Assembly: GCA_033584155.1 (NCBI GenBank) | Contig: CP138355.1 | Span: 124,001-188,000 of the forward strand | Direction of reading: 5' to 3' | DNA from: Candidatus Electrothrix scaldis | GTDB taxonomy: Bacteria > Desulfobacterota > Desulfobulbia > Desulfobulbales > Desulfobulbaceae | Length of the DNA: 64,000 nucleotides | Made by a program: the position numbers and the translations under genes | In this document: in pieces, positions 8,106 to 17,271 of the stretch | Position numbering within the stretch: the stretch's first letter is position 1 | Layout: each line of letters starts with the position of its first letter | The notes under the pieces: model-generated | The model's database searches: none | What the model was told of the DNA's origin: nothing | The model's input: only the letters and a program-made list of their open reading frames with translations

Positions 8106-8231
8106 GATACACCGCCTCCACGTCCTTTCTTCATGTGCTCTTTGTTATACCACCCTTCTTTAAAGAGTGCAATTTATTGAACCGTGTTGTATCATTTTTT
8201 ACACCACTAAAATTATCATTCCCAAAAAGCT

Positions 8232-9086
8232 ATGACAGAAGACAAACAATACAGCTGGGACGCTGAAGACTACGAGCAACACTCCTCTGCTCAACAGAGC
8301 TGGGCCAGGGAGCTGATGAAGAAACTGGATCTCCAGGGGCATGAGTCTGTTTTGGATATTGGTTGCGGCGATGGTAAGGTAACAGCAGAAATCGCTGCTC
8401 TCCTACCTGAGGGTGAGGTCCTTGGTATAGACAGTTCCCCAGACATGTTGTATCTGGCCCGGGAAAAATTTTCCTGGTCAACCCATCCCAATCTTTCTTT
8501 CCAGGAACGAGACGCCAAGGACCTGACCTGTGAGGCAGAATTCGATGTTGTTTTCTCCAGCGCAGCCCTCCATTGGGTGCTGGACCATCGTCCGGTCTTA
8601 ACAGGCATAAGCAGGGCTCTGAAGCTGGGAGGACGCATACTTTTACAGATGGCTGGCAAAGGAAATGCTGCCTCTGTCATTGCAGTTCTTGATGAACTCC
8701 TCCAGTCAGAAAAATGGCAACCTTATTTTGCTGACTTCACCTTCCCCTATGGTTTCTACGGACCTGAACTGTATAAAGCCTGGCTCAGTCAGGCAGGACT
8801 GCATCCTATCCGGGTTGAACTTATTCCCAAGGATATGTCTTATCCTGATCGGGCCGGATTAGAAGGATGGGTACGGACAACCTGGCTGCCCTATACAGAA
8901 CGAGTCCCGGTTGAACAAAGAGATGCCTTTATCACTGCGATCGTTGACAAATACCTTGAGGAACATCCCGCAGACAATAAGGGACAAATACATGTAGAGA
9001 TGGTACGTCTTGAAGTGGAAGCCTGTCCGGGAAAATACCGGGAAATGAATCTTATTGATCTGCCCAGTCCAACAGACGCTCCATAG
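8232..9086 (+). CDS. SAM-dependent methyltransferase, class I (trans-aconitate methyltransferase-like)
   Basis: A 284-residue class I methyltransferase. Motif I VLDIGCGDG is near residues 40-48, the acidic ribose-binding strand is LGIDSSPDML, and motif IV is FDVVFSSAALHWVLD. Overall layout and the ALHWV segment resemble Tam and BioC-type enzymes acting on small carboxylates. The substrate cannot be read from sequence. Its 3' end overlaps the convergent membrane-protein gene by 35 bases. Confidence 0.8.
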   Translation: MTEDKQYSWDAEDYEQHSSAQQSWARELMKKLDLQGHESVLDIGCGDGKVTAEIAALLPEGEVLGIDSSPDMLYLAREKFSWSTHPNLSFQERDAKDLTCEAEFDVVFSSAALHWVLDHRPVLTGISRALKLGGRILLQMAGKGNAASVIAVLDELLQSEKWQPYFADFTFPYGFYGPELYKAWLSQAGLHPIRVELIPKDMSYPDRAGLEGWVRTTWLPYTERVPVEQRDAFITAIVDKYLEEHPADNKGQIHVEMVRLEVEACPGKYREMNLIDLPSPTDAP

Positions 9087-9417
9087 AGACTCTGGTGAAC
9101 CAACGAAAAAAAATAAGGGAATAGGTTGCACCGGAGAGGTACATCCCGAGCATGAAAACAAGATGAGAAAGGCCGTAGACCAGCGGTCCGCCTACTGCGG
9201 CGATCCACGGGTTATGGAGCTTAAGGGCGAGCAGAGCGAAGAGAGCAACCGCAGGCCAACCCAGGACAAAGCTAAAGGCGATGGCAAAGACACCGGCAAG
9301 GATGGTCGGGGTTGGCTTTTCCTTAAAAGCGGAGAGGTCTGCCTCTTCCGCAATAGCGGAGCGTACATACGCTGTTGCCCCGATTTTTTTGATCCCCTGC
9401 CTGATCATTTGCCTCAT
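9052..9417 (-). CDS. Small inner-membrane protein
   Basis: A 121-residue protein with a soluble, charged N-terminus of about 35 residues followed by two or three hydrophobic segments (ILAGVFAIAFSFVLGWPAVALFALLALKL, split here as one long hairpin region, then GLSHLVFMLGMYLSG). It ends with a short amphipathic tail. I do not recognise the family. It overlaps the methyltransferase 3' end on the opposite strand by 35 bases, which suggests that both ends are under little constraint. Confidence 0.6.
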   Translation of the reverse strand: MRQMIRQGIKKIGATAYVRSAIAEEADLSAFKEKPTPTILAGVFAIAFSFVLGWPAVALFALLALKLHNPWIAAVGGPLVYGLSHLVFMLGMYLSGATYSLIFFRWFTRVSMERLLDWADQ

Positions 9418-9552
9418 ATCGGTTTCAAAAAATCACGAACTGTGTTCAATTGCGGTATGGTGTTAACTCATTCTGCCGCGCCTTTTCCCCTGCCTTGTTC
9501 ATCAAGCATACCCTGAAAACAGCCCGGTATTCAACAGAGAATCGCTAAAAAC

Positions 9553-10293
9553 GTGAAACAGACTGTTCCATTGGATTGTTGGGCCTTTTTTGACAAAATT
9601 TACTGCATCTCCTTGCTGGAACGGGAAGACCGAAGGGCCGCAGCCCGCAAGGCCTTTACTGCGGTAGGCCTGCTGGAGCGAGTTGAGTTTGTTTTGGTGA
9701 AAAAGCACCCTGTCTCCCCGGAGCAGGGCATTTTTGAATCGCACCTGATCTGCCTCCGCAAGGGTCTCCAGGAAAAGGCCCAAACGATGCTCCTTTTTGA
9801 GGACGATGTCTTTTTTCAACGTTTTGATCCCTCAGCCTTGCACAAGGCCTGCACCTCTCTGAAAAAAAAAGACAGGTGGCAAGCCCTGTTTCTTGGGTGT
9901 ATCAGCAATGGCAGCTGGCGAACCAAAGACCGGCATCTTGCACAAATCCGTTACCGTTGCCTTTCCCATGCCTATGCTGTGCATCATTCCTTTGCAAAAC
10001 AGCTTATTCAGGAAGAATGGCAAGGCATCCCCTATGATATGCTCCTGCAGCAATATAATCGCGAGCAACACACGGAAAATTTTTATGCCCTCTATCCGCT
10101 CTGCGCCTTTCAGGGGCTGGAGAGCACGGATAACCAAACCCTGCGCATAGACCAGGCCCGGCGACTCTTGGGCGGCCTGCCCTTTATCCAAAAGATGAAC
10201 GAGCTGTACCAGAATCATAAAGTGCCGCTCCTGCTCTCTCATGCGCTCACGCTCCTCCTGCTTGCTTTGCTTATTTTTTCCTGGACCAAATGA
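9553..10293 (+). CDS. Glycosyltransferase family 25-like protein with C-terminal membrane anchor
   Basis: A 246-residue protein. The start (FDKIYCISLLEREDRRAAARKAF) and the downstream FESHLICLRKGL and MLLFEDDVFF motifs match family 25 (LPS-type) glycosyltransferases; the EDD in the last is the likely metal and nucleotide-sugar site. One hydrophobic helix at the C-terminus (LLSHALTLLLLALLIFSW) should hold it at the inner membrane. It is coupled to the next gene by a 4-base ATGA overlap, so it probably modifies the lipid or polymer that the next protein exports. Confidence 0.8.
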   Translation: MKQTVPLDCWAFFDKIYCISLLEREDRRAAARKAFTAVGLLERVEFVLVKKHPVSPEQGIFESHLICLRKGLQEKAQTMLLFEDDVFFQRFDPSALHKACTSLKKKDRWQALFLGCISNGSWRTKDRHLAQIRYRCLSHAYAVHHSFAKQLIQEEWQGIPYDMLLQQYNREQHTENFYALYPLCAFQGLESTDNQTLRIDQARRLLGGLPFIQKMNELYQNHKVPLLLSHALTLLLLALLIFSWTK

Positions 10294-13200
10294 TCAATTA
10301 TAAAAATCTTTTTGTCGTTTCCTGTGTACTTATCGCCTTAACAATCTTCGGTTTATTGCGTTTACAAATTGATACTGACGTAGTGCGTTCCTTACCCACT
10401 CAGGAAAAAAGCATTGCCGATGGAATCGAGATCTTTGAACAGCATCCCATTCATGACCAGATAGCTATCGACATAAGCTTGATCAAGGCCAATCCAGATC
10501 GTCTGGTGGAAATCGGCAAGGCCCTGGAAGAAAAATTAGAGCAAAGCGGTTTCTTTGCACAAGTGGGTACTGATAGCCTTGGCTCCCTTATTCCTGAGTT
10601 GGCCCTCTATGCGGCCAAGCACCTTCCCCTGCTTTTTACCGAGAAGGAGCTGAAGGACAAAATCACGCCCCTCCTGGAACCAGAGCAGATAAATCAACGT
10701 CTCCAGAAACTGTATCAAGAACTTAGTGGCATGGAGGGGATTGGACAGGCAGAGTTTATGGGACTGGATCCCCTCGGACTTAAAGATCTTGTCCTGGCCC
10801 GGATGGCTCCCCTTGCACCCTCGCTCAATTCCCAGTTCTATCAAGGGAGTTTGCTTTCCAAGGATGGGCACCATCTCTTGGTTACAGCTCGCCCCAAGGC
10901 TTCCGGCACTGACACGGCTTCGGCCCGGCAAATTTCCCAGTTCCTTGATCAAGTAGAGCAGGAGCTTACCCGGCAATATCCTGAGGAGAAAATACAGCTC
11001 ACCCCAGTGGGAGCCTATCGGGCGGCCCTGGATAACGAGGAAATCATTCGCCATGATGTGAATCTTGCTCTCGTGCTCGCCACCCTGGGCATTGCCTTGC
11101 TCCTCTATTTTGCCTTTCCCCGGCCTCTGACCGGACTCCTGGCCTTTGTCCCGGCTCTTGCTGGCACCGGAGCATCGCTCTTTATTTACTCCCTGCTTCA
11201 TTCCTCCATCTCCATCATGGTCTTAGGGTTTGGAGGAGCGTTGATTTCTATTACTGTGGATCACGGCATTGCCTACCTTCTTTTTCTGGACCGCCCCCAG
11301 AAAACCAGGGGCCAAGAGGCCTCCCGAGAGGTACGAGCCATCGCCCTGATGGCGGTTGTCACCTCAGTCTGTGCCTTTCTCATCCTCAGCAGCAGTGGTT
11401 TTCCGGTCTTTGTCCAACTCGGCCAATTTACAGCCCTGGGGATTTTATTTTCCTATCTTTTTGTCCACACGATTTTCCCCCGGCTCTTCCCGAGCATGCC
11501 GCCTGCGGAGCATACCCGCTCGCTGCCGCTCCGCCGTTTTGTCGATCTCCTCTATCGCACAGGCAAACCGGGCGCTATTGCGGCCTTGCTGCTCTTTATC
11601 TGCTTAGCCTTTTTTGCCAAGCCCCAGTTTCATGTAGACCTGACCAGCATGAATACCATGTCTACCGAAACCCAGGCTGCGGATGCCCTTTTTACCGAGG
11701 TCTGGGGTAATATCAATGAACGGGTCATCCTGATGCGTTCTGTTGATTCCCTGACAGAACTTCAAAACGGTAATGACCAGCTCCTTGCCAAGGTGGAAGA
11801 GGATACCGCTCAGGATGTCTTGGCCGGGGCCTTTGTCCCCTCCATGCTTTTTCCAGGACAAGAGCGAGCAAAAGAGAATTTCAGGGCTTGGCACACCTTC
11901 TGGAATGATGAGCGCGTACAACAGGTCCAGGAGAAGTTTACTCGAATGGGAGAAGAACTCGGTTTTGCTCCCGCAGCCTTTGCGCCTTTTTTTACCCAAC
12001 TTCAGCAGACTGAGATCGCAACTATAAATCCCATAACCATTCCGGAAAAATTTTACGAACTCCTGGGGATCAGGCCCAACAGTGAGCGAACAGGCTTACT
12101 TCAGTTTCTCACCCTCATCCCCGGAAAAAACTACACGGCTCAGGAGGCGGTGCAACGCTATGGACAGGATGCCAGCTTCTTTGATGCAAAGTATTTTACA
12201 GCGCGCCTGGCAGAAATTCTTTTTTCCACCTTTCGCAAGATGCTAGTGATCATTGCCCTCAGTATCGTGCTCCTCCTGGCCTTGTTCTATCTTGATCTGC
12301 GCCAGACCCTGCTTACCCTCTTACCGCCCTTTTTCGCCTATATCTGCACCCTAGGCACCTTGCACCTGATTGGACACCCTCTGGATATTCCCGCACTCAT
12401 GCTCTCCATCGTGATCCTGGGCATGGGAGTAGATTATTCTGTCTTCTGCGTTCGGGCTCATCAACGTTACCAGGATATCGCCCATCCTTCCTATGCCTTG
12501 GTGCGAACTGCTGTGTTTATGGCAGGCGCATCCACCCTGATCGGCTTCGGGGTGCTTTGCTTTGCCGAGCACGCTGTCCTGCGCAGCATTGGTATTGCCT
12601 CCTTTCTCGGCATCGGATATTCGTTGCTCGGTACCTTCCTGCTCTTACCGCCCTTGCTGGATCGCTTTCTTTTTTCTCAGCAACAGGAAGGAACTGGGGA
12701 GAGAAAAAACATGGACGTAGAAGCTCGTGTTCGCCACAGATACAGAACGCTGGAGGCCTACACCAGGATGTTTGCCCGATTTAAACTACGCTACGACCCG
12801 ATGTTTGCCGACCTGCCTACCATGCTGACCTATAAACAAGGAGAGATCAAAACCGTTATTGATATTGGCTGCGGCTACGGGGTACCAGCCTGCTGGTGCC
12901 TTGAACAATACCCCGGAGCTGTGGTCTATGGTATTGATCCTGATTCTGAACGGGTACGCTCTGCCACCATCGCCTTTGCTGGACAAGGCAAGGCTATTTG
13001 CGGTTACGCCCCTGAACTCCCGCCCACGCCTTCTCCAGCCGATTTGGTTCTTTTACTGGATATGTTCCATTACCTGGATGATGAAACCGCAGCCGCAGTA
13101 CTCCACAACAGCTTTGAGGCCCTTGATAAAAACGGTTTACTGGTAACTCGTTTTGTTATCCGGCCCGTGGGTAAACTTTCGTGGAATTGGTATCTGGAAG

Positions 13201-13370
13201 ATTGGCGGATCAAATCCGCAGGCGGTCAAGCCTATTATCGCCCCGCCAACAGAATGGCTGAGTTTATGCGCCAAGCTGGTTTTACGGTGGTTTATAATGA
13301 AGTATCAGCAGTGAATCGAGAACTGATCTGGCTGACAGGGAAAAAGGAAGAAGGTGGCGTTAAGGAATGA
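10290..13370 (+). CDS. MMPL/RND-type exporter fused to a SAM-dependent methyltransferase
   Basis: A 1026-residue fusion. Residues 1 to about 800 are a complete two-half MMPL-type RND transporter: an N-terminal helix, a large periplasmic loop, five or six clustered helices (from LALVLATLGIALLLYF), then a second copy with helices near 640-800 (ILGMGVDYSVF carries the acidic proton-relay region). From about residue 807 the protein becomes soluble and shows a class I methyltransferase: VIDIGCGYG at 855, VYGIDPDSER, and LVLLLDMFHYLDDE. RND proteins of this type export lipids or pigment-like acyl products (hopanoid- or aryl-polyene-associated exporters). The fused methyltransferase would act on the cargo on the cytoplasmic side. 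Translation is coupled to the GT25 gene. Confidence 0.85.
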   Translation: MINYKNLFVVSCVLIALTIFGLLRLQIDTDVVRSLPTQEKSIADGIEIFEQHPIHDQIAIDISLIKANPDRLVEIGKALEEKLEQSGFFAQVGTDSLGSLIPELALYAAKHLPLLFTEKELKDKITPLLEPEQINQRLQKLYQELSGMEGIGQAEFMGLDPLGLKDLVLARMAPLAPSLNSQFYQGSLLSKDGHHLLVTARPKASGTDTASARQISQFLDQVEQELTRQYPEEKIQLTPVGAYRAALDNEEIIRHDVNLALVLATLGIALLLYFAFPRPLTGLLAFVPALAGTGASLFIYSLLHSSISIMVLGFGGALISITVDHGIAYLLFLDRPQKTRGQEASREVRAIALMAVVTSVCAFLILSSSGFPVFVQLGQFTALGILFSYLFVHTIFPRLFPSMPPAEHTRSLPLRRFVDLLYRTGKPGAIAALLLFICLAFFAKPQFHVDLTSMNTMSTETQAADALFTEVWGNINERVILMRSVDSLTELQNGNDQLLAKVEEDTAQDVLAGAFVPSMLFPGQERAKENFRAWHTFWNDERVQQVQEKFTRMGEELGFAPAAFAPFFTQLQQTEIATINPITIPEKFYELLGIRPNSERTGLLQFLTLIPGKNYTAQEAVQRYGQDASFFDAKYFTARLAEILFSTFRKMLVIIALSIVLLLALFYLDLRQTLLTLLPPFFAYICTLGTLHLIGHPLDIPALMLSIVILGMGVDYSVFCVRAHQRYQDIAHPSYALVRTAVFMAGASTLIGFGVLCFAEHAVLRSIGIASFLGIGYSLLGTFLLLPPLLDRFLFSQQQEGTGERKNMDVEARVRHRYRTLEAYTRMFARFKLRYDPMFADLPTMLTYKQGEIKTVIDIGCGYGVPACWCLEQYPGAVVYGIDPDSERVRSATIAFAGQGKAICGYAPELPPTPSPADLVLLLDMFHYLDDETAAAVLHNSFEALDKNGLLVTRFVIRPVGKLSWNWYLEDWRIKSAGGQAYYRPANRMAEFMRQAGFTVVYNEVSAVNRELIWLTGKKEEGGVKE

Positions 13371-14108
13371 TCAGTCCCCTTTCCTGATATTTTTTTTTCT
13401 AAGCAGCCCTATCAGCTTCTTTGCCAGCAAGGGAAAAACACCGAGCAGGGCAAAGGAAAGCAGCAGTCCTGGCGATAAAACACCACTTGCTGACTCGATT
13501 TTACCGAGCTGGGTACCCGCATTCACATAGACCAACGTTCCCGGAATCATACCGATTTGACTGACCAGAAAAAAGACTGCTGTACGGATAGAAGTTAAGC
13601 CCATAACCAGATTAATAATAAAAAAGGGAAAAACGGGCACGAGACGCAGGGAAAAAAGATAGAAGGCCCCATCCTGCTCAATGCCCTTATTGATGGCTGT
13701 GAGCTTTTCCCCGAAGCGGCGCTTGATGGCATCACGCAGAAGAAAGCGTGAGACGAGAAAGGCAAGGGTTGCCCCGATAGTACTGGCAAAAGAAACCAGC
13801 AAAAAACCAAGCCACAGCCCGAACAGAGCACCACCGCCCAAGCTCATGATGACAGCTCCTGGTAAAGACAGGGCCGTGACCAAAATATAGAGCAGCATAT
13901 ACGCTGCAATGGTGAACAATTGATGTTCGTTGTAGAAATCCTGCAAAATTTGGCGACTGGACTTGAGGGAGGCTAAACTCAGATATTGTTGTCCGTCAAA
14001 AACAAGAAAAAGAAACACAAGAACTACTACGATCAGCAGAAGGGTAAGTTTCGCGTAGACTTTCTTCTTCGAAGAAGGGGGTTGTGCTGTCGCGGGGGAA
14101 TCAGTCAT
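13371..14108 (-). CDS. TVP38/TMEM64 (VTT-domain) membrane protein
   Basis: A 245-residue inner-membrane protein of the DedA/VTT superfamily. After a basic cytoplasmic start it has a first helix (LTLLLIVVVLVFLFLV), then the VTT core with LSLPGAVIMSLGGGALFG and the re-entrant FSLRLVPVFPFFIINLVMG segment containing the conserved arginine and prolines. Family members act in lipid flipping or membrane homeostasis. It lies 19 bases downstream of the AraC-type regulator gene on the same strand, so it is likely co-transcribed with it, and its stop directly abuts the convergent exporter gene. Confidence 0.88.
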   Translation of the reverse strand: MTDSPATAQPPSSKKKVYAKLTLLLIVVVLVFLFLVFDGQQYLSLASLKSSRQILQDFYNEHQLFTIAAYMLLYILVTALSLPGAVIMSLGGGALFGLWLGFLLVSFASTIGATLAFLVSRFLLRDAIKRRFGEKLTAINKGIEQDGAFYLFSLRLVPVFPFFIINLVMGLTSIRTAVFFLVSQIGMIPGTLVYVNAGTQLGKIESASGVLSPGLLLSFALLGVFPLLAKKLIGLLRKKNIRKGD

Positions 14109-14127
14109 ATATCCTCTTGGTTTCTTT

Positions 14128-15162
14128 CTACATCATCTCTTTCCTCGCTTCGGCAGGAGTCCTTCCTGACCAGCGCTTAAAAGCCTTTCTAAAGCCCCGG
14201 TCGCTCTCAAATCCCAACCGGAAAGCCACTTCATCCACACTGAGGCGTTGATCAGCCAGCATGCCCATCGCATTTACATACCGCACTTCCTCCAGTAGCT
14301 TACGCACCTTGATATCAGAGGGCACGCGACGTTGCAAGGTACTGAGGCTCATCCCCATACTGCGGGCAAGCCCGGAGACTGAATAGTCACCTTTGATGGC
14401 ATTTTTCATAATAGCCTTGCGGACATCGGCAGCTTCATCAGCCTTTTCCAAACCGAGTTCCTGACGGAGCCGGAGCAGGCGTTGCTCCAGAGAACTGCGG
14501 CTTTCAGGGGTCCCGCGCCTGTTGAGCACATCTAGCTTTTTAGCATTTAACACCAGGGCATTGCAATCAGATTGAAAGCGAACCGGCACATTAAAAGTCT
14601 CTTCATAGGCTTTAGCTTTTCCTCGGGCCTTATGGCGAAATTCCACGCGAGAAAGGAGCCCCTCTCCAAAACAATCCCGCACGATCCTTGTTCCCAGTCC
14701 TAAACCAATCTCCTGACTAATCCCCTTAACCACCTGATCAAGCGGTTGCTCCGTACAGAGAAAGATCTCCCTACTGCTGCTTTCAACAACCTCTATTTTC
14801 AGGCGATCCGCAAGCAGGTCGCTGTTGCCTGCAAACATTTCCACCATAGACTTAGCATCCGGCGCCCGGAGCAAGAGCCGACCAGGAGTGCCAAAATAGG
14901 AGAGCGGTGCGAGCTGGGCCAATTCCAGAGGAATATTTCTATCAGGAAATTCCTTGACCAGAAGATTAAAAAATTTCTCAAAAAAATCTTCTGGAAGGTA
15001 TTGCTCTGGATCCATGAGAAGAGCGGGATCAATGCCGGTCTCCTTACTGATACGCTCTACAGAGAGCCCGACATAGGCAGCAAATAAAACCGCGACACTC
15101 CCCATACTGCCAAGAATACGACCTTTGGATGAGGACTGGGAGGAAGAAGACATAGTAATCAC
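14128..15162 (-). CDS. AraC-family transcriptional regulator
   Basis: A 344-residue regulator. The N-terminal part (LFAAYVGLSVERISKETGIDPALL) belongs to the PF12625-type ligand-binding region of OruR-like regulators. The C-terminal part, residues about 255-344, has the double helix-turn-helix: DYSVSGLARSMGMSLSTLQRR, then LSVDEVAFRLGFESDRGFRKAF and the closing GRTPAEAR. It probably senses a small hydrophobic or amino-acid-like ligand and controls the downstream VTT gene or nearby envelope genes; the ligand is unknown. Confidence 0.9.
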   Translation of the reverse strand: MITMSSSSQSSSKGRILGSMGSVAVLFAAYVGLSVERISKETGIDPALLMDPEQYLPEDFFEKFFNLLVKEFPDRNIPLELAQLAPLSYFGTPGRLLLRAPDAKSMVEMFAGNSDLLADRLKIEVVESSSREIFLCTEQPLDQVVKGISQEIGLGLGTRIVRDCFGEGLLSRVEFRHKARGKAKAYEETFNVPVRFQSDCNALVLNAKKLDVLNRRGTPESRSSLEQRLLRLRQELGLEKADEAADVRKAIMKNAIKGDYSVSGLARSMGMSLSTLQRRVPSDIKVRKLLEEVRYVNAMGMLADQRLSVDEVAFRLGFESDRGFRKAFKRWSGRTPAEARKEMM

Positions 15163-15623
15163 CTCGCAACGAATAATGGTTCTTTATTGTCTAAACCTGA
15201 CCACAGAGCTCTTCTTTTTAAAATGTATTTAACATAAAGGCTATATTAATTTTTACAAATACACACATAGAGAAAAACTAGAAGGACTTTCTTATTATCC
15301 AAAGAAATACGTATCATTGAAGATAAACAGAGGATCAGGAGTTTTTATATAAGTGTATATTATACAATAATATAAAGTCAATAATTATTCTCAATAATAA
15401 CAAAACGACTCCCCCGCAAGAAACTCTTCTAAAAACAAAACCACGGTCGACTTTTCACCCTTTTTATTCTTCAAGACAAAACGAATCAACAGCTCCTACA
15501 AGAAAATTTTACAAATCCCTTTGCTGCACACTTGACTTTATCCCCAAAAAGAAGAAGTAATAAAAATTACCCTTCCTGCCGGAATCCCGGTGAACATTCA
15601 TCACTACAAGATGTTATAAAAAC
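15163..15623. other. AT-rich regulatory spacer
   Basis: About 460 AT-rich bases between the divergent AraC-type gene and the small gene before plsY. Promoters for both directions must lie here, but no site stands out clearly enough to mark. Open frames across it (for example one starting at 15532) overlap the small gene in another frame and lack family resemblance. Confidence 0.5.
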
Positions 15624-15821
15624 ATGCGTTCATCAAATGAAGCCTGGGACCACCTGGGAGAACTATCTGAAGACGATGCTATACACGTACTCACCCGCTT
15701 ATTCGCCCTATATGAGGAGCAGGAACAACGTAATCCCGATGATCCAGCAGCCCCTCTTTTTTTTAGAAACCTGATAACGGCCCTTGAGCAAACCTCCTCC
15801 TGCAACCTGAACCGACGATAA
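15624..15821 (+). CDS. Small acidic helical protein coupled to plsY
   Basis: A 65-residue protein, acidic and helical (LSEDDAIHVLTRLFALYEEQEQ). Its TAA shares one base with the plsY ATG, so the two are translationally coupled. No domain is recognised. The ribosome-binding site before 15624 is poor. The coupling and its amino-acid make-up (no low complexity, regular heptads) argue that it is a real gene. Confidence 0.5.
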   Translation: MRSSNEAWDHLGELSEDDAIHVLTRLFALYEEQEQRNPDDPAAPLFFRNLITALEQTSSCNLNRR

Positions 15822-16438
15822 TGCAATTTTCCTCTTTCTTTCTCATCATAGCGTCCTACCTGATTGGTGCTGTTCCCTTTGGACTCCTGCTCTCCCGTGG
15901 AAAAGGAATAAATATCCGCGAACAGGGCAGTAAAAATATCGGGGCAACGAATGTCTCCCGCCTCTTGGGCAAAAAGCTGGGATTTCTGACCTTCCTTCTG
16001 GATTGTACAAAGGGATTTCTCCCCATGTTTCTGGCAGGACGTTTACTCGGAGAGGGAGAAACGCAGAATGGAGTGATAGCCCTCTGCGGAGCTGCAGCAG
16101 TTATCGGGCATATGTTTCCAATCTATCTCCGCTTTAAAGGAGGAAAGGGAGTGGCCACAGGCCTTGGTGTTTTTCTCTACCTGGCCCCCTTGGCAGTCCT
16201 AATCAGTATGGTCATTTTTATCGCCGTAGTGGCCGCCACGGGCTATGTCTCTCTTGGTTCCCTGCTCAGTTCCGCCGTGGTCTTGCCCTGTCTTTATTTT
16301 TTCGCTGAACCATCCTGGAAACTCTCCGTTGCTGGTTTTATCATCATTATGATCTGGATCAAGCATCATGAAAATATAGGGCGCCTGCTGAAGGGGACGG
16401 AAAAAAGCTTTAAGAAGAAAAAAGAGCCAGCCCCCTAA
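15821..16438 (+). CDS. plsY: Acyl-phosphate:glycerol-3-phosphate acyltransferase
   Basis: A 205-residue integral membrane enzyme that makes lysophosphatidic acid from acyl phosphate, the first step in phospholipid synthesis. The three family motifs are clear: GSKNIGATNVSR (motif 1), RFKGGKGVATGLG (motif 2) and KHHENIGRLLKGTE (motif 3), among about five hydrophobic helices. The length is normal. Its stop overlaps the convergent recO gene by 4 bases. Confidence 0.96.
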   Translation: MQFSSFFLIIASYLIGAVPFGLLLSRGKGINIREQGSKNIGATNVSRLLGKKLGFLTFLLDCTKGFLPMFLAGRLLGEGETQNGVIALCGAAAVIGHMFPIYLRFKGGKGVATGLGVFLYLAPLAVLISMVIFIAVVAATGYVSLGSLLSSAVVLPCLYFFAEPSWKLSVAGFIIIMIWIKHHENIGRLLKGTEKSFKKKKEPAP

Positions 16439-17268
16439 GGCTCCTCGGAAAGGGAAAAGGGAAGATGCAAGCCCTCTTTATTTCTTCCCCCACCCTGAGA
16501 AATGTTGCGCGCAAAAAAATTCCACGAGTGAAGATCAGCTTGTAGGAGGTACTTGGCGTAGCAGGACAAAACGAACAGGCACTCTATCGCAACGTGTTCC
16601 GGCATCTGGAGACGTTGCACCTGCTTTATTGTCATCTTCTGTGCTGTTTGAAGAAATTTAAGACTTTGCAGCGAAAGAGTGAAGCGAGAACGGCTCACAT
16701 TACTCCTGCAACGACTGCAAACAAGGGCACCCTCGCCAGGCTGAAGGGTAAAATGACCTTGTCTACTCTTTTCCGGGGGGCAAGAACAAGTTGCACAACC
16801 ATCTAAACTGGGATGATAACCGCAGACACCCAACAGATGCAGCAGGAAAAAGACAAGAACAGGGACAGGTGAGGAACCTCTATGAATAGATTCTAGTGCC
16901 CAATGAAGAAGAAAAAAAATCCGGCGATCAGGATCATGCTCGCCGGTGAAACGAAGAACCAGTTCACAAACGAGCATAGCAGCACTGTATCGCTGCCAAT
17001 CCGTCCGCAAAAAAAGAAAGGCGTCTTTTAACTCCGCCTCACTCAAAAAGTGAAGGCGATTATCCTGTCGCGCCGGACGATACGTAACATCAAGCAAAGA
17101 GAAAGCTTCTAACTTATTAACAAAACGCTTTTTCGAACGCTTTGCCCCCTTAGCAATAACAGTCAACCGTCCAGCATCCAAACTATACAGGGTAATAATT
17201 CTATCCGATTCGCCAAAATCGACGCTTCTCAGGACAATCCCCTCGGTACGGCACAGTTGATCGGGCAA
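16435..17268 (-). CDS. recO: DNA repair protein RecO
   Basis: A 277-residue recombination mediator that loads RecA with RecR and anneals SSB-coated strands. The N-terminal OB fold shows RTEGIVLRSVDFGESDRIITLYS. The zinc site is four cysteines in CATCSCPPE and CSRC, around residues 160-190. The length is slightly above the usual 240-250 because of a polar C-terminal tail. It starts 3 bases after the rodZ-like stop, so it belongs to the surA-rodZ-recO minus-strand run. Confidence 0.93.
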   Translation of the reverse strand: MPDQLCRTEGIVLRSVDFGESDRIITLYSLDAGRLTVIAKGAKRSKKRFVNKLEAFSLLDVTYRPARQDNRLHFLSEAELKDAFLFLRTDWQRYSAAMLVCELVLRFTGEHDPDRRIFFLLHWALESIHRGSSPVPVLVFFLLHLLGVCGYHPSLDGCATCSCPPEKSRQGHFTLQPGEGALVCSRCRSNVSRSRFTLSLQSLKFLQTAQKMTIKQVQRLQMPEHVAIECLFVLSCYAKYLLQADLHSWNFFARNISQGGGRNKEGLHLPFSLSEEP

Positions 17269-17271
17269 TGG

